From Allohahella sp002354735 (GTDB lineage: Bacteria; Pseudomonadota; Gammaproteobacteria; Pseudomonadales; Oleiphilaceae): a stretch of 64,000 nucleotides of DNA. A program made the translations under genes and the position numbers. The notes under the pieces are model-generated. The model was not told the DNA's origin and did not search any database. It saw nothing but the letters and a program-made list of their open reading frames with translations. The stretch spans positions 2,542,001-2,606,000 of the forward strand of contig NZ_CP172312.1 in NCBI RefSeq assembly GCF_047946665.1. Direction: 5' to 3'. This document shows positions 8,282-16,672 of the stretch, one piece after another (the first letter of the stretch is position 1; the number at the start of each line of letters is the position of its first letter).

Positions 8282-11110
8282 TCAATCTGTTTTATTGGCT
8301 TCCTGAAGTGATTTATACACGATCTCGTACAGATCTTTTGATATTTCGGTCTCACCCTCCGGATTCGCCAAGGCCTCCAGCTCTGCCCTGAGCAGGCTGC
8401 TGTATGGCTCCGAATACTTCCGCCACCGGGTCAACGGCGTGGTCATTCGGGAAGCGATCTGCGGGTTGGTCTGATCCAGCTCAGCGATGGTTTCACGTAT
8501 GAAGCGATAGCTGTCGCCCTTGGGGTCGTGGAAGCAGGCCCAGTTCTGAGCGGCGAAGGTCGTGAAAAGCGAGCGCAACTTGTTCGGATTGAAGCGGCTG
8601 AACAGACGATGTTCCGACAAGCGCTTAATATCCGCCAGGGTCCCATACTCTCTGGAGGCTGCCTGAAGTGCGAACCAGTTATCCATGACGAGGCCATCGT
8701 TTTGCCATTGCTTTTCAAAGGCAGCAATGGCCTGCTCCGGACGGTTCGACTGTGAACGGGGATAGCGTAACAGGGCTCTGAAGCCGGCCAGTTGATCTGT
8801 CATCAATTGAGCGGTTTCGAACTGCTGCCACGCCCGTTCGGCGTGCTCCGGCAGGCGTGAAAGAATGGCCAGACAGGTATTGCGCAGCGCGCGCAGTTCC
8901 GCCCCTGCCTCACGATCTGCAATGTTCGGGTGTGAGGCCAGCTCGTCATAGCATTGGCTGGCGGCCTGCTCCAGTTGCTTGCAGATTTCCAGTGTCGCCT
9001 GTTCGTAACAACTCAGCGCAAGCTGAATATCCACCTGTGGCAGGCGCTCGATCCAGGCAGAGAAGTCCGGCAACTGCAACAGGAGCGCGCAGAAGGCTGG
9101 GTCCTGGCTGCTGATTGACCCTGGCTTCAGGTACTGCTTCAGCGCGCTCGAATATTCCTGCAGAAATCCTTTGTCAGCCTCATCGATCTCGACCACGCCC
9201 CCCCCTTCGCTATCTCCGGCAGATGCGCGTCCCAATACCCTGTCGAACAGACCGAGGGCGAGAATCTGCCCAGCGTTCCAGCGATTGAAGCCGTCACTGT
9301 CGTACTGCATCAGATGCAGCAGCTCAGTGGTATCGTACTCATACTCCACCCGAACCGGCGCAGAGAAGCCCCGGTTCAGAGAAATAACCGGCTTGTGGGG
9401 GATACCCTTGAAAATGACGGTCTCTTCCTTCTGACGCAGCTCGATCATGAGGCCATGACCTTCACGGAAACTGGCAGCAGCCGTGGACGCCGAGTCCACG
9501 TTGGTATCGAAATCCTTGCCATCCTCAGATACAAGACCAATACAGAACGGGAAGTGCATTGGCTTCTTGTTGGTCTGGCCAGGCGTATCCGGTATGTGCT
9601 GACGAATACTGAGCTGGTACTCGCCAGTTTTCGCATCATAGCGGTCCTTGATCTTGACGCCGGGCGTGCCAGCCTGACTGTACCACAGCTTGAATTGGGT
9701 GAGATCGCGCTCGCTGACTTCTTCCATGCACGCGACGAAATCTTCTGTCGTGACAGCCTGGCCATCGAAGCGTTCGAAGTACAGATCACTACCGCGCCTG
9801 AACAGTTCGTCGCCGAGCAGGAGGTGAATCATACGGACGACTTCCGCGCCCTTCTCATAAATGGTGAGCGTATAGAAATTCGATATTTCCATGTAGCTTT
9901 CAGGACGCACGGCATGGGCCATGGGACCTGCGTCTTCCGCAAACTGCGCGGTTCGAAGGAAGCGGACATGTTCGATTCTGTTGACCACGGGCGAGTGCAT
10001 GTCGGCACTGAAGCAGGCGTCACGATAGACCGTAAACCCCTCCTTGAGACTCAGCTGAAACCAGTCACGGCAGGTGACACGGTTGCCTGACCAGTTATGA
10101 AAATATTCATGGGCTACGATGGACTCGACACGATCAAATGTGGCGTCACTGGCTGAAGCCGGGTCTGCCAGCACACAGCTGGAATTGAAGATATTGAGAC
10201 TCTTGTTTTCCATCGCCCCCATGTTGAAATCGTCGACCGCAACAATATTGAACAGGTCAAGATCGTATTCACGGCCATAGCGCTCTTCGTCCCACTTCAT
10301 CGCCTTCTTGAGACTATCCAGCGCATGGCGGCACTTGCCGGCGTTGCCGGGATCGACGTAAATGTGCAGGTCGATGTTGCGACCAGACATGGTGGTGAAG
10401 CTGTCCTCCACCCTGTCGAGGGTGCCTGCTACCAGCGCAAACAGATAGCTCGGCTTTCGGAAGGGATCCTCCCAGACAGCCCGGTGGCGGTTCCCATCTA
10501 CGTTCTCCTCGCTGACGAGATTGCCGTTGCTGAGCAAGACCGGATATTTATCCCGATCAGCTTCGATCGTGCAGCGGTAGGTAGCCATCACATCTGGTCG
10601 ATCAAGGAACCAGGTGATGCGCCTGAAGCCTTCAGCTTCGCACTGGGTACAAAACAGGTTCTTCGAACGGTACAGGCCTTCCAGACGGGTATTGTCCTGT
10701 GGCCTGATTCGACTCACGGTTTCGAACTCGAAGGCTTGCGCCATGTCGTCCCGGTAGCTGACGAGCATGCCATTTTCGTCGATACGGAAGTCATCCTCCG
10801 AGAGTCGCTCGCCATTGAGACTGGCGCTGACGAGTTCGAGCGCTTCGCCGTGTAACCACAGATCGGCCCTGGAACTGGCGTCTGCTGGCTGAATAGTCAG
10901 CTTGCCGGTGATCAGCGCATGGTCCTCATGGAGATCGACATAAAGATCGACCGTGTCGATCCGGTACGCTGGCGGTGTGTAATCGCGCAGGTAGACAGCC
11001 TGATTCTGCGATGCGCTCGCGGCCTGGGCCTCTGGCCCGGGAGCAGCATCAGGAATGTCGGGCTGGGTAAGTTTTGGTGCTGTCGCTGTAGGCTCTGGGC
11101 TGGTGCTCAA
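8282..11110 (-). CDS. pepN: Aminopeptidase N (M1 family)
   Basis: A zinc aminopeptidase that removes N-terminal residues from peptides in the cytoplasm. The exopeptidase motif GAMEN is at 298-302, the zinc site HEYFH at 334-338, and the third ligand Glu at 357, giving the expected HExxH-18-E spacing. Domains follow the PepN order: beta saddle, thermolysin-like domain, small beta domain, and helical C-terminus. At 942 residues it is longer than E. coli PepN (870), mainly through a Pro/Ala-rich N-terminal extension of about 38 residues and some insertions. The start overlaps the stop of the preceding DUF1315 gene by four bases, which supports this start. Confidence 0.96.
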   Translation of the reverse strand: MSTSPEPTATAPKLTQPDIPDAAPGPEAQAASASQNQAVYLRDYTPPAYRIDTVDLYVDLHEDHALITGKLTIQPADASSRADLWLHGEALELVSASLNGERLSEDDFRIDENGMLVSYRDDMAQAFEFETVSRIRPQDNTRLEGLYRSKNLFCTQCEAEGFRRITWFLDRPDVMATYRCTIEADRDKYPVLLSNGNLVSEENVDGNRHRAVWEDPFRKPSYLFALVAGTLDRVEDSFTTMSGRNIDLHIYVDPGNAGKCRHALDSLKKAMKWDEERYGREYDLDLFNIVAVDDFNMGAMENKSLNIFNSSCVLADPASASDATFDRVESIVAHEYFHNWSGNRVTCRDWFQLSLKEGFTVYRDACFSADMHSPVVNRIEHVRFLRTAQFAEDAGPMAHAVRPESYMEISNFYTLTIYEKGAEVVRMIHLLLGDELFRRGSDLYFERFDGQAVTTEDFVACMEEVSERDLTQFKLWYSQAGTPGVKIKDRYDAKTGEYQLSIRQHIPDTPGQTNKKPMHFPFCIGLVSEDGKDFDTNVDSASTAAASFREGHGLMIELRQKEETVIFKGIPHKPVISLNRGFSAPVRVEYEYDTTELLHLMQYDSDGFNRWNAGQILALGLFDRVLGRASAGDSEGGGVVEIDEADKGFLQEYSSALKQYLKPGSISSQDPAFCALLLQLPDFSAWIERLPQVDIQLALSCYEQATLEICKQLEQAASQCYDELASHPNIADREAGAELRALRNTCLAILSRLPEHAERAWQQFETAQLMTDQLAGFRALLRYPRSQSNRPEQAIAAFEKQWQNDGLVMDNWFALQAASREYGTLADIKRLSEHRLFSRFNPNKLRSLFTTFAAQNWACFHDPKGDSYRFIRETIAELDQTNPQIASRMTTPLTRWRKYSEPYSSLLRAELEALANPEGETEISKDLYEIVYKSLQEANKTD

Positions 11111-11373
11111 TGTCGTTCTCCCGTCTCTCTGATGGTCAGGATCTGTTCGGCTTGTGTTCCGCAGGCCGATGTCTTTTTCGGCCCCACATACCCAGTACGT
11201 TTGTCTTCCGGAAAGTTGTTGATGTGCTCATAACGGATGATCGCCTCCATGCAGAGCGCTTTCTGCTCCTGTGTGAGCGGTTTACCGTCAGGCCAGCGCC
11301 CGAGCTGCAAAGAGTGCCTCAATGCGTCGTAGACGTCCGGTGTAATCTGTTTGAGAAGAGTCTGCAGGTCCAT
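11107..11373 (-). CDS. DUF1315 (YeaC-like) small protein
   Basis: An 88-residue protein of the YeaC/DUF1315 family, whose function is unknown. Recognisable features are the opening MDLQTLLKQITPDVYDALR, the central GRWPDGKPLTQEQK and a short conserved C-terminal part. It overlaps pepN by four bases (ATGA), so the two are probably translationally coupled, and it follows the rhomboid gene after 33 bases. Its association with pepN and nadK is conserved in pseudomonads as far as I know, but no shared pathway can be deduced. Confidence 0.85.
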   Translation of the reverse strand: MDLQTLLKQITPDVYDALRHSLQLGRWPDGKPLTQEQKALCMEAIIRYEHINNFPEDKRTGYVGPKKTSACGTQAEQILTIRETGERH

Positions 11374-11406
11374 GAACTTTTCCTATGCTAACGCCAAATC
11401 GATTAG

Positions 11407-12324
11407 TCAATGCAGCGGAGCGTGCCGCTTGGGCGGCTGCCTGACAAGTGACGAACAGGCTTGCCACAATACGCCGCTGAGGAAGCCGATGAAGTGAGCC
11501 GTGTCGGCCATGTAGACGTCAAACAGCTCACTGAGATTACTAAGCCCGAAGGCCATGCCAATGATGGCCAGGATAACAAAGCCAGAAGGTCCCCAAACCG
11601 GATTACTCTTGTCCAGCATGAGGGCCACCGCATGCACGCCCACCAGTGCGTATACGACACCTGAGAAACCAGCGAAGGCCGCCCCGTGAAAAAGGTACTG
11701 CGCCAGGTTGCTGGCCAGCGCAGACGTTAGCATCAGCCCAAGCATCCACAACCTGCCGTGCATCAACTCGATGGCTCGCCCAAAAACGAAGAGACCGAGC
11801 GCGTTGCCGACCAGATGCAGTACCCCCAGATGCGTCAGAGCGGGGGAAATCGGCCGCCAGAGTTGCCCCTCCAGCAGAACTCGCCAGAGCACCTCCCAAC
11901 GCTGAGCCAGCCCATCGACGCCATACAGCGAGGGCGGAACCATGTAGAAATCATCCTGCGACGGAAACCGGCCGAAACCGGTCCAGGCACCTACAAGCAG
12001 AAGCAAGGCCAACGTGAGCCAGACCAGCGGGAAGCGGGCCGTGCTCTCCAATATCGTATTCGAGAACGACGACTCCTCGGAGCTGCGCTGACTTCTCTTC
12101 GCACGCAGATGGCTGACCTCGGCCTCGACCTGCTGTCTGATCTCGGGGCTTCGGGTATAACGGCTGAATGCTTCCCTCACCTTGTCGACCAGGGCCTCGT
12201 CTTCGACCCAGATGCTTTGCAGGCCATTCTGCTCGATCACTCTCACCGGCACGCCGTTGAGCCTCAGTGCTTCGTACAGTGCGCTGATATCCGTTTCGAC
12301 ATCGAGCTCTAGAGCTTTGAACAT
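11407..12324 (-). CDS. Rhomboid family intramembrane serine protease
   Basis: A GlpG-like rhomboid of about 305 residues. The N-terminal ~70 residues (MFKALELD onward) resemble the cytoplasmic NRho domain of GlpG. Six membrane helices follow, with WRPISPALTHLGVLHLVGNA in the TM2 region, the catalytic Ser in GFSG (residue 221) and the catalytic His in AHFIG (residue 277). I prefer the ATG at 12324 over 12354 because the NRho domain begins there and the upstream codons overlap the phosphatase gene. It probably cleaves membrane proteins within the bilayer; the substrate is unknown. Confidence 0.9.
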   Translation of the reverse strand: MFKALELDVETDISALYEALRLNGVPVRVIEQNGLQSIWVEDEALVDKVREAFSRYTRSPEIRQQVEAEVSHLRAKRSQRSSEESSFSNTILESTARFPLVWLTLALLLLVGAWTGFGRFPSQDDFYMVPPSLYGVDGLAQRWEVLWRVLLEGQLWRPISPALTHLGVLHLVGNALGLFVFGRAIELMHGRLWMLGLMLTSALASNLAQYLFHGAAFAGFSGVVYALVGVHAVALMLDKSNPVWGPSGFVILAIIGMAFGLSNLSELFDVYMADTAHFIGFLSGVLWQACSSLVRQPPKRHAPLH

Positions 12325-12331
12325 GCGGAGC

Positions 12332-13330
12332 CTACCATTGGGATTCCTTGCCAACGTCTACCCAGACAAACTTGTCTTCACTGATCTCCTGCTCATTATC
12401 GAGCCGGTAGGCCACCAGTTTGCCGTATTTCACGGCACTGTAATCCAGACAGCAAATGTTCGGTCGGATACGGCGTGGCTTGCCGGTCAGCCAGTAATGC
12501 CCCATGAACAGCTTCGGCTCGTGAGGGCCATAGTAAGCCAGCATGGCCTGTTCTTCAGGCGTCAGCAGGCGATCTTCGACGCTCTCAGGCAGCGCATCAG
12601 GCTGAAATACAACGTCACCATAGGTTTTAGGGTTGGTCGCCCAGTATTTCGTTCTGAAGAAGTCACGGACGAAACCATCGCCGCCGGCTATGCGCACACC
12701 AGCCGGCAATCGAAGATCGGTACCACGGGTGAGACGGTCCATCACCTTATGTTCAAAAGACTCCGGATTTGCTGAAGCCTTGAGAAAATCCAGGTCGATG
12801 CGCGCATCGGGGTAACGCTGGAGAAACTGCGCAATCAGATCGTTGTCCCAGCAGGCGTGGACTACACGGAAGTGGCCGAAATCCAGCAACAGCGGCAGGG
12901 TCATGAACCATTCCAGATAGGCGGCCCACTCATGCGGATGCAATGCGAACTGGTCCAGCGTCTCCTTGATGAGTCGGTCATTACGCGGGGTACGTTTTCG
13001 TAAATAGCGCTTTTCCGAAGCCTCACCGTCCGTGGTGCAGTAACTCAGGGCGTTATACTCGTGATTACCCATGATCGCGTAGGCCTGGCCGGCGTCGACC
13101 ATTGCCCGAACTGTACTGAGTGCCTCGCGTATGCGCGGCCCCCTGTCGATGATGTCGCCGACGAAAATCGCCTTCCGGCTTGGATGACGATAACAGCCAC
13201 CCTGGCGGCTATAACCGAGCTTCTCGAGCAAACGAATGAGTGTGAGGCCACAGCCATGAACGTCGCCAATGAGGTCATAGCCTTCGCAAATGCTGGATTC
13301 AGGCACAGCTGCTCCCAAGGGCGCAGGCAA
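12332..13330 (-). CDS. PPP-type metallophosphoesterase
   Basis: A calcineurin-like phosphoesterase of 332 residues with the three classical metal-binding motifs GDVHG, GDIIDRGP and GNHE, in the arrangement of bacterial PrpE/ApaH-like and serine/threonine phosphatases. It starts two bases after nadK stops. The first start is TTG, with GGAGG nine bases upstream; a GTG eight codons later, with its own GGGAG, is an alternative. It ends seven bases before the chosen rhomboid start. Substrates could be phosphoproteins or dinucleoside polyphosphates; sequence alone does not decide. Confidence 0.85.
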   Translation of the reverse strand: MPAPLGAAVPESSICEGYDLIGDVHGCGLTLIRLLEKLGYSRQGGCYRHPSRKAIFVGDIIDRGPRIREALSTVRAMVDAGQAYAIMGNHEYNALSYCTTDGEASEKRYLRKRTPRNDRLIKETLDQFALHPHEWAAYLEWFMTLPLLLDFGHFRVVHACWDNDLIAQFLQRYPDARIDLDFLKASANPESFEHKVMDRLTRGTDLRLPAGVRIAGGDGFVRDFFRTKYWATNPKTYGDVVFQPDALPESVEDRLLTPEEQAMLAYYGPHEPKLFMGHYWLTGKPRRIRPNICCLDYSAVKYGKLVAYRLDNEQEISEDKFVWVDVGKESQW

Positions 13331-13332
13331 GT

Positions 13333-14217
13333 CTAAAAACCTCCCAGATGCCCGGACCAGCCAAGTTTTTCACGACAGATCTGATAGAAATCATGCGATT
13401 CTGGATGAATGAGGCGCAGTTTCTGGGGCTTCTTGCTAATGGTGACTGTATCGCCAGGGGCGCAGTTGATATGGGTCTGACCGTCACAGCTGATATGCGG
13501 ATAGGTCTGGTTGTCTTCACCGATCAGAATCTTGATCTCGCTGTTGCCGTCGACCACGATGGGTCGTGAACTCAGTGTATGTGGATACATGGGGACTAAT
13601 ACGACGGCGTCAAGCTTGGGGTGCATTATTGGTCCACCAGCTGAGAGCGCGTACGCCGTAGAACCGGTCGGGGTAGCGACGATCAGGCCGTCCGAGCGCT
13701 GGCTATTGACGAATTGACCTTCGATATTCAGTTCGAAGCTGATCATGCGGGTGCTTTTACCCGGATGCAGCACGATGTCGTTCAGCGCCAGACCGGTACC
13801 GATAGGCTCGCCATTCCGTCGCACCAGCGCACCAATGAGGAAGCGGTATTCCGAGACATACTTGCCCTTGAGCACCTCGAGGATTTCAGCTTCGACCGTG
13901 TTGGGCGAGATATCCGTAAGGAAGCCCAGACGGCCCCGGTTGACCCCCAGAACAGGCACATCGGAGCCAGCAAGCGCGCGGGCAGCACCAAGGAGACTTC
14001 CGTCACCGCCTACGACAATGACGAGATCACAGCTCTGCCGCATCATTTTGGCCGTCGATACCTGGGCCGAGTGGCCGGGCATCACATTCGCAATCCCGTC
14101 ATCGAGAATTACCGAATAGCCTTGAAGGTTCAGAAACTTGTTGATGCGCCTGACGGTGTCGATGACCTGTACCGACCCCAGTCTGCCAATCAAGCCAATA
14201 TTTCTGAACTGATCCAT
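13333..14217 (-). CDS. nadK: NAD kinase
   Basis: Phosphorylates NAD to NADP using ATP or polyphosphate, in the cytoplasm. The 294-residue length is typical. Diagnostic motifs are GGDGSLL, NRGRLGFLTD, the TPTGSTAYALSAGGP loop and the SSRPIVV segment. It begins eight bases after the end of the PLP deaminase gene and ends two bases before the phosphatase gene, in the middle of a leftward operon. Confidence 0.96.
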   Translation of the reverse strand: MDQFRNIGLIGRLGSVQVIDTVRRINKFLNLQGYSVILDDGIANVMPGHSAQVSTAKMMRQSCDLVIVVGGDGSLLGAARALAGSDVPVLGVNRGRLGFLTDISPNTVEAEILEVLKGKYVSEYRFLIGALVRRNGEPIGTGLALNDIVLHPGKSTRMISFELNIEGQFVNSQRSDGLIVATPTGSTAYALSAGGPIMHPKLDAVVLVPMYPHTLSSRPIVVDGNSEIKILIGEDNQTYPHISCDGQTHINCAPGDTVTISKKPQKLRLIHPESHDFYQICREKLGWSGHLGGF

Positions 14218-14225
14218 GTGTCTGT

Positions 14226-15182
14226 CTACTCCTGGAGGACGGGAAAGGCTGCTCTCTGAAGGCCGCCAGTGTGAATCATGACGTGTCGGCGCTGGTCATG
14301 CGCGACGCCTTCGAGTGCCACCCGTGCAACCTTGCCGGTGTACACAGGATCGAGCCGGATACCATACTCTCTATCGAAGCCTGAAATAAAGTCTCTTAAC
14401 CAATCTGTCATGCGCCCGAAGTTGCCAGCGTCGCCGCCATCCTCAAGGACCCATTCACATTCAACCGGCACGGCCTGTGCGGCTATCGCCCGGGTTACGG
14501 CATCGCCTAGCCAATTGCCAAAGCGGCCTGCGGGCACGCCGACGATTCGGCAGTGCTCTGAAGCCTCGCAGATAAACCCCGCCACAGTAGCGCCGGTGCC
14601 GGCGCCAACATACAGCGTGACAGGGTCGACCGCACTTGGCTGCAGCGCATCGAAAATGGATCGCGCCCACACCCGGACGCCTCGCACCGCAGCAGCATTG
14701 CTGCCGCCTTCCGGCAGCAAGCAGACCTGATCAGGCGCAAGACCCAGGCGCTCTGGCAGCCCCTGCCACTGCTGATCGCGCTCTGCTCGATAGGTTACCC
14801 GATCAAGATGGTGCAGCTGCATCCCCAGGCTGCGCAGGGTATCGATGGTGGGCGTGTTCGAATAATCAAGGCCGCGAATAAAGCCGTGAACTGTCAGCTG
14901 CCGAGCGGCGCAGGCATGTGCCAGGGCGTGCAGGTGGTTTGACCAGGGCCCGCCGACAGAGACAACAGGCGGCGCTTCTGCTTCAAGGGAGGGAAGGTTG
15001 TAGAGCAGCTTGAAGTACTTGTTGCCCTCGCCTGCTGCCCCAATACAGTCCCCACGGACCACGAGAAACTGCCCCTGTCCGGGCTGTGGAAAGCTGGTGC
15101 TCGCAGGAATCAGCTGGATCAGAGGCGTGATATCAGAGCTCGACTTTATGAGCCTCACAGCGGTTGTCTTCGCCATGTTCAT
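14226..15182 (-). CDS. ACC deaminase / D-cysteine desulfhydrase family PLP enzyme
   Basis: A fold type II PLP enzyme of about 318 residues. The GNKYFKL motif holds the presumed PLP lysine, and VSVGGPWSNHLHALAHA and the glycine-rich GAGTGATVAG loop bind the cofactor phosphate. Family members deaminate 1-aminocyclopropane-1-carboxylate or remove sulfide from D-cysteine; in gammaproteobacteria the second is more likely, but this is inference. The start is uncertain: ATGs at 15182 and 15176 and a GTG at 15158 are possible, and all overlap the end of the preceding coiled-coil gene. The overlap is real, because the conserved body begins only after it. Confidence 0.8.
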   Translation of the reverse strand: MNMAKTTAVRLIKSSSDITPLIQLIPASTSFPQPGQGQFLVVRGDCIGAAGEGNKYFKLLYNLPSLEAEAPPVVSVGGPWSNHLHALAHACAARQLTVHGFIRGLDYSNTPTIDTLRSLGMQLHHLDRVTYRAERDQQWQGLPERLGLAPDQVCLLPEGGSNAAAVRGVRVWARSIFDALQPSAVDPVTLYVGAGTGATVAGFICEASEHCRIVGVPAGRFGNWLGDAVTRAIAAQAVPVECEWVLEDGGDAGNFGRMTDWLRDFISGFDREYGIRLDPVYTGKVARVALEGVAHDQRRHVMIHTGGLQRAAFPVLQE

Positions 15183-16518
15183 AGTCAGCAGGCACAGTGA
15201 TCCTTTCGACGGTCTTGCCACAGACTTCACATAATGGGGTTTCGTAATGCTCCAGCCAGTGCTTGTAGTTCTGCTCGGTCACAAAGCAACGGCTGGCGGC
15301 ATAGGCCAGCGGCTTCTCCGAGTAGATCTTGAGATCCGCCGCTGGCAGCGTCAAATGGCCCGCACCCGGATGGTATACCACGAAGACGACATCGAGCTCA
15401 GACAGCCTGGTTACGATCTCCATCTCATCATGATCCTCGACCTGGGCCTGGGCAGACTGGAGTTCAGCTATCAACTGATCTTCGCGCTCAGAGCGCATCT
15501 GCAACTCTGCTTCACGCCGTTGCAACTGCTCCTTCACGATGGAAAGCTCAGCCCGCAGGCGGCTGGCATTGCGATCCTCATCGGCCCCACCTGCTTTTCC
15601 GCTCACTGCACCTGCCGCCACCTGCTTCTGTAGCAAACGCATCTGTTGCTTGAGCTCGTCGACCGTAGCTTGCAGCTTGAGGACCTGTTCGCCACGTTCC
15701 TTCAGTCGCGCTTTCAGCTGGTCGCTGAGTACGCCAACCTGCTGAAGCTTCTGTTCGAGTACTTGCGTCCGGTTCTTGTGTGCCTGCTGCTCCAGCCGCT
15801 GTGCACGAACAAGATCGCCAATTTCGGATTCATGCTGGCTCGACAGCGCCTTTATCCGCAGCCGCTGATCGCGCAGGAGTCGCGCCAGACGGGTCCGGTG
15901 ATCTACCCCCGTGCCATCACGCTCGGGTGTTGCCTGCAACTCATCACTTAGACTGAGCGCATCTTCGTCGCTGAGCTCCTGACTATCAGCGTCACTGAAC
16001 TGATCGTGAACAGGCAACTCACGATAGCCGCCACTCTTAAGACCTGACGCACCGCCACTTGCGCCCTCTGCAACGCGGTCGAATCCTAGCCTGTTATCCT
16101 TGATGGCCTTGCGAATAACCTGGAAGTCGTTGCCGCCAGGACGCATGTCCGGATCCCACAGGTCAGCCAGATGCCACGAAATCGGACACTGGCTTCGACA
16201 GGCAAGACGAACCGGGCCGGCACCAAGGTCGGGGCCCGGTCCGGCTATTCGCGCGAGCCTTCTCAACGGCAGGTTCCATTCGGGATCGGCGCGACCGTCT
16301 TCATCAAAATAGATCTTGAAGAAGACCGTGGCGCGAACCTGGAGCTGCTCATCCATCACGGCATAGACAGCGAATGACTCGGCATCCGCAAGATCAGGCA
16401 TCGACACGACGCCATCGAGCACAGCTTCGAATTCGGCAAACCGCATCTGCCGGACCACGTACTGGTCTTCCAGAAACAGTACCGCTTCAAAACCATTAAC
16501 CATTTCTGTTTTGGGCAT
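15133..16518 (-). CDS. Coiled-coil protein with C-terminal CxxC motif
   Basis: A 461-residue cytoplasmic protein without a signal peptide. Residues 1-150 form a globular domain (MPKTEMVNGFEAVLFLED onward). A Ser/Asp-rich linker follows, then a long coiled coil (about 210-360, with heptads rich in Glu, Gln, Leu and Arg), and a C-terminal domain ending in CEVCGK with later Cys and His residues that could bind zinc. I recognise it only as a conserved gammaproteobacterial hypothetical; its function is unknown. It is the first gene of the operon that runs to pepN. Confidence 0.75.
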   Translation of the reverse strand: MPKTEMVNGFEAVLFLEDQYVVRQMRFAEFEAVLDGVVSMPDLADAESFAVYAVMDEQLQVRATVFFKIYFDEDGRADPEWNLPLRRLARIAGPGPDLGAGPVRLACRSQCPISWHLADLWDPDMRPGGNDFQVIRKAIKDNRLGFDRVAEGASGGASGLKSGGYRELPVHDQFSDADSQELSDEDALSLSDELQATPERDGTGVDHRTRLARLLRDQRLRIKALSSQHESEIGDLVRAQRLEQQAHKNRTQVLEQKLQQVGVLSDQLKARLKERGEQVLKLQATVDELKQQMRLLQKQVAAGAVSGKAGGADEDRNASRLRAELSIVKEQLQRREAELQMRSEREDQLIAELQSAQAQVEDHDEMEIVTRLSELDVVFVVYHPGAGHLTLPAADLKIYSEKPLAYAASRCFVTEQNYKHWLEHYETPLCEVCGKTVERITVPADYEHGEDNRCEAHKVEL

Positions 16519-16604
16519 TCGATCCCCGACTTCAAAAGCACTCCGGACGACATGCTGTCGAGCCGGTCCAACAGGAAAAAAATAGCACTAAAAGGCTGGG
16601 GTGT

Positions 16605-16630
16605 CAGTGCCAGCTTTGTAGCTGGCACTG
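16605..16630 (-). terminator. Hairpin downstream of fadH
   Basis: A perfect 10-bp inverted repeat (CAGTGCCAGC / GCTGGCACTG) with a 6-base loop lies about 40 bases past the fadH stop. Reading leftward, a T-rich run follows only after about 30 bases, so it is not a textbook intrinsic terminator, but it is the most likely fadH end signal. It lies between fadH and the coiled-coil gene, which reads in the same direction. Confidence 0.5.
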
Positions 16631-16672
16631 TGAAGGGTCGGACTTGTGACGGGGTTGGCTTCCGCGAACGGC

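Noticed and set aside
9171..10090. Rightward frames inside pepN
   Set aside because: They lie antisense to a well-supported pepN and carry no motifs.
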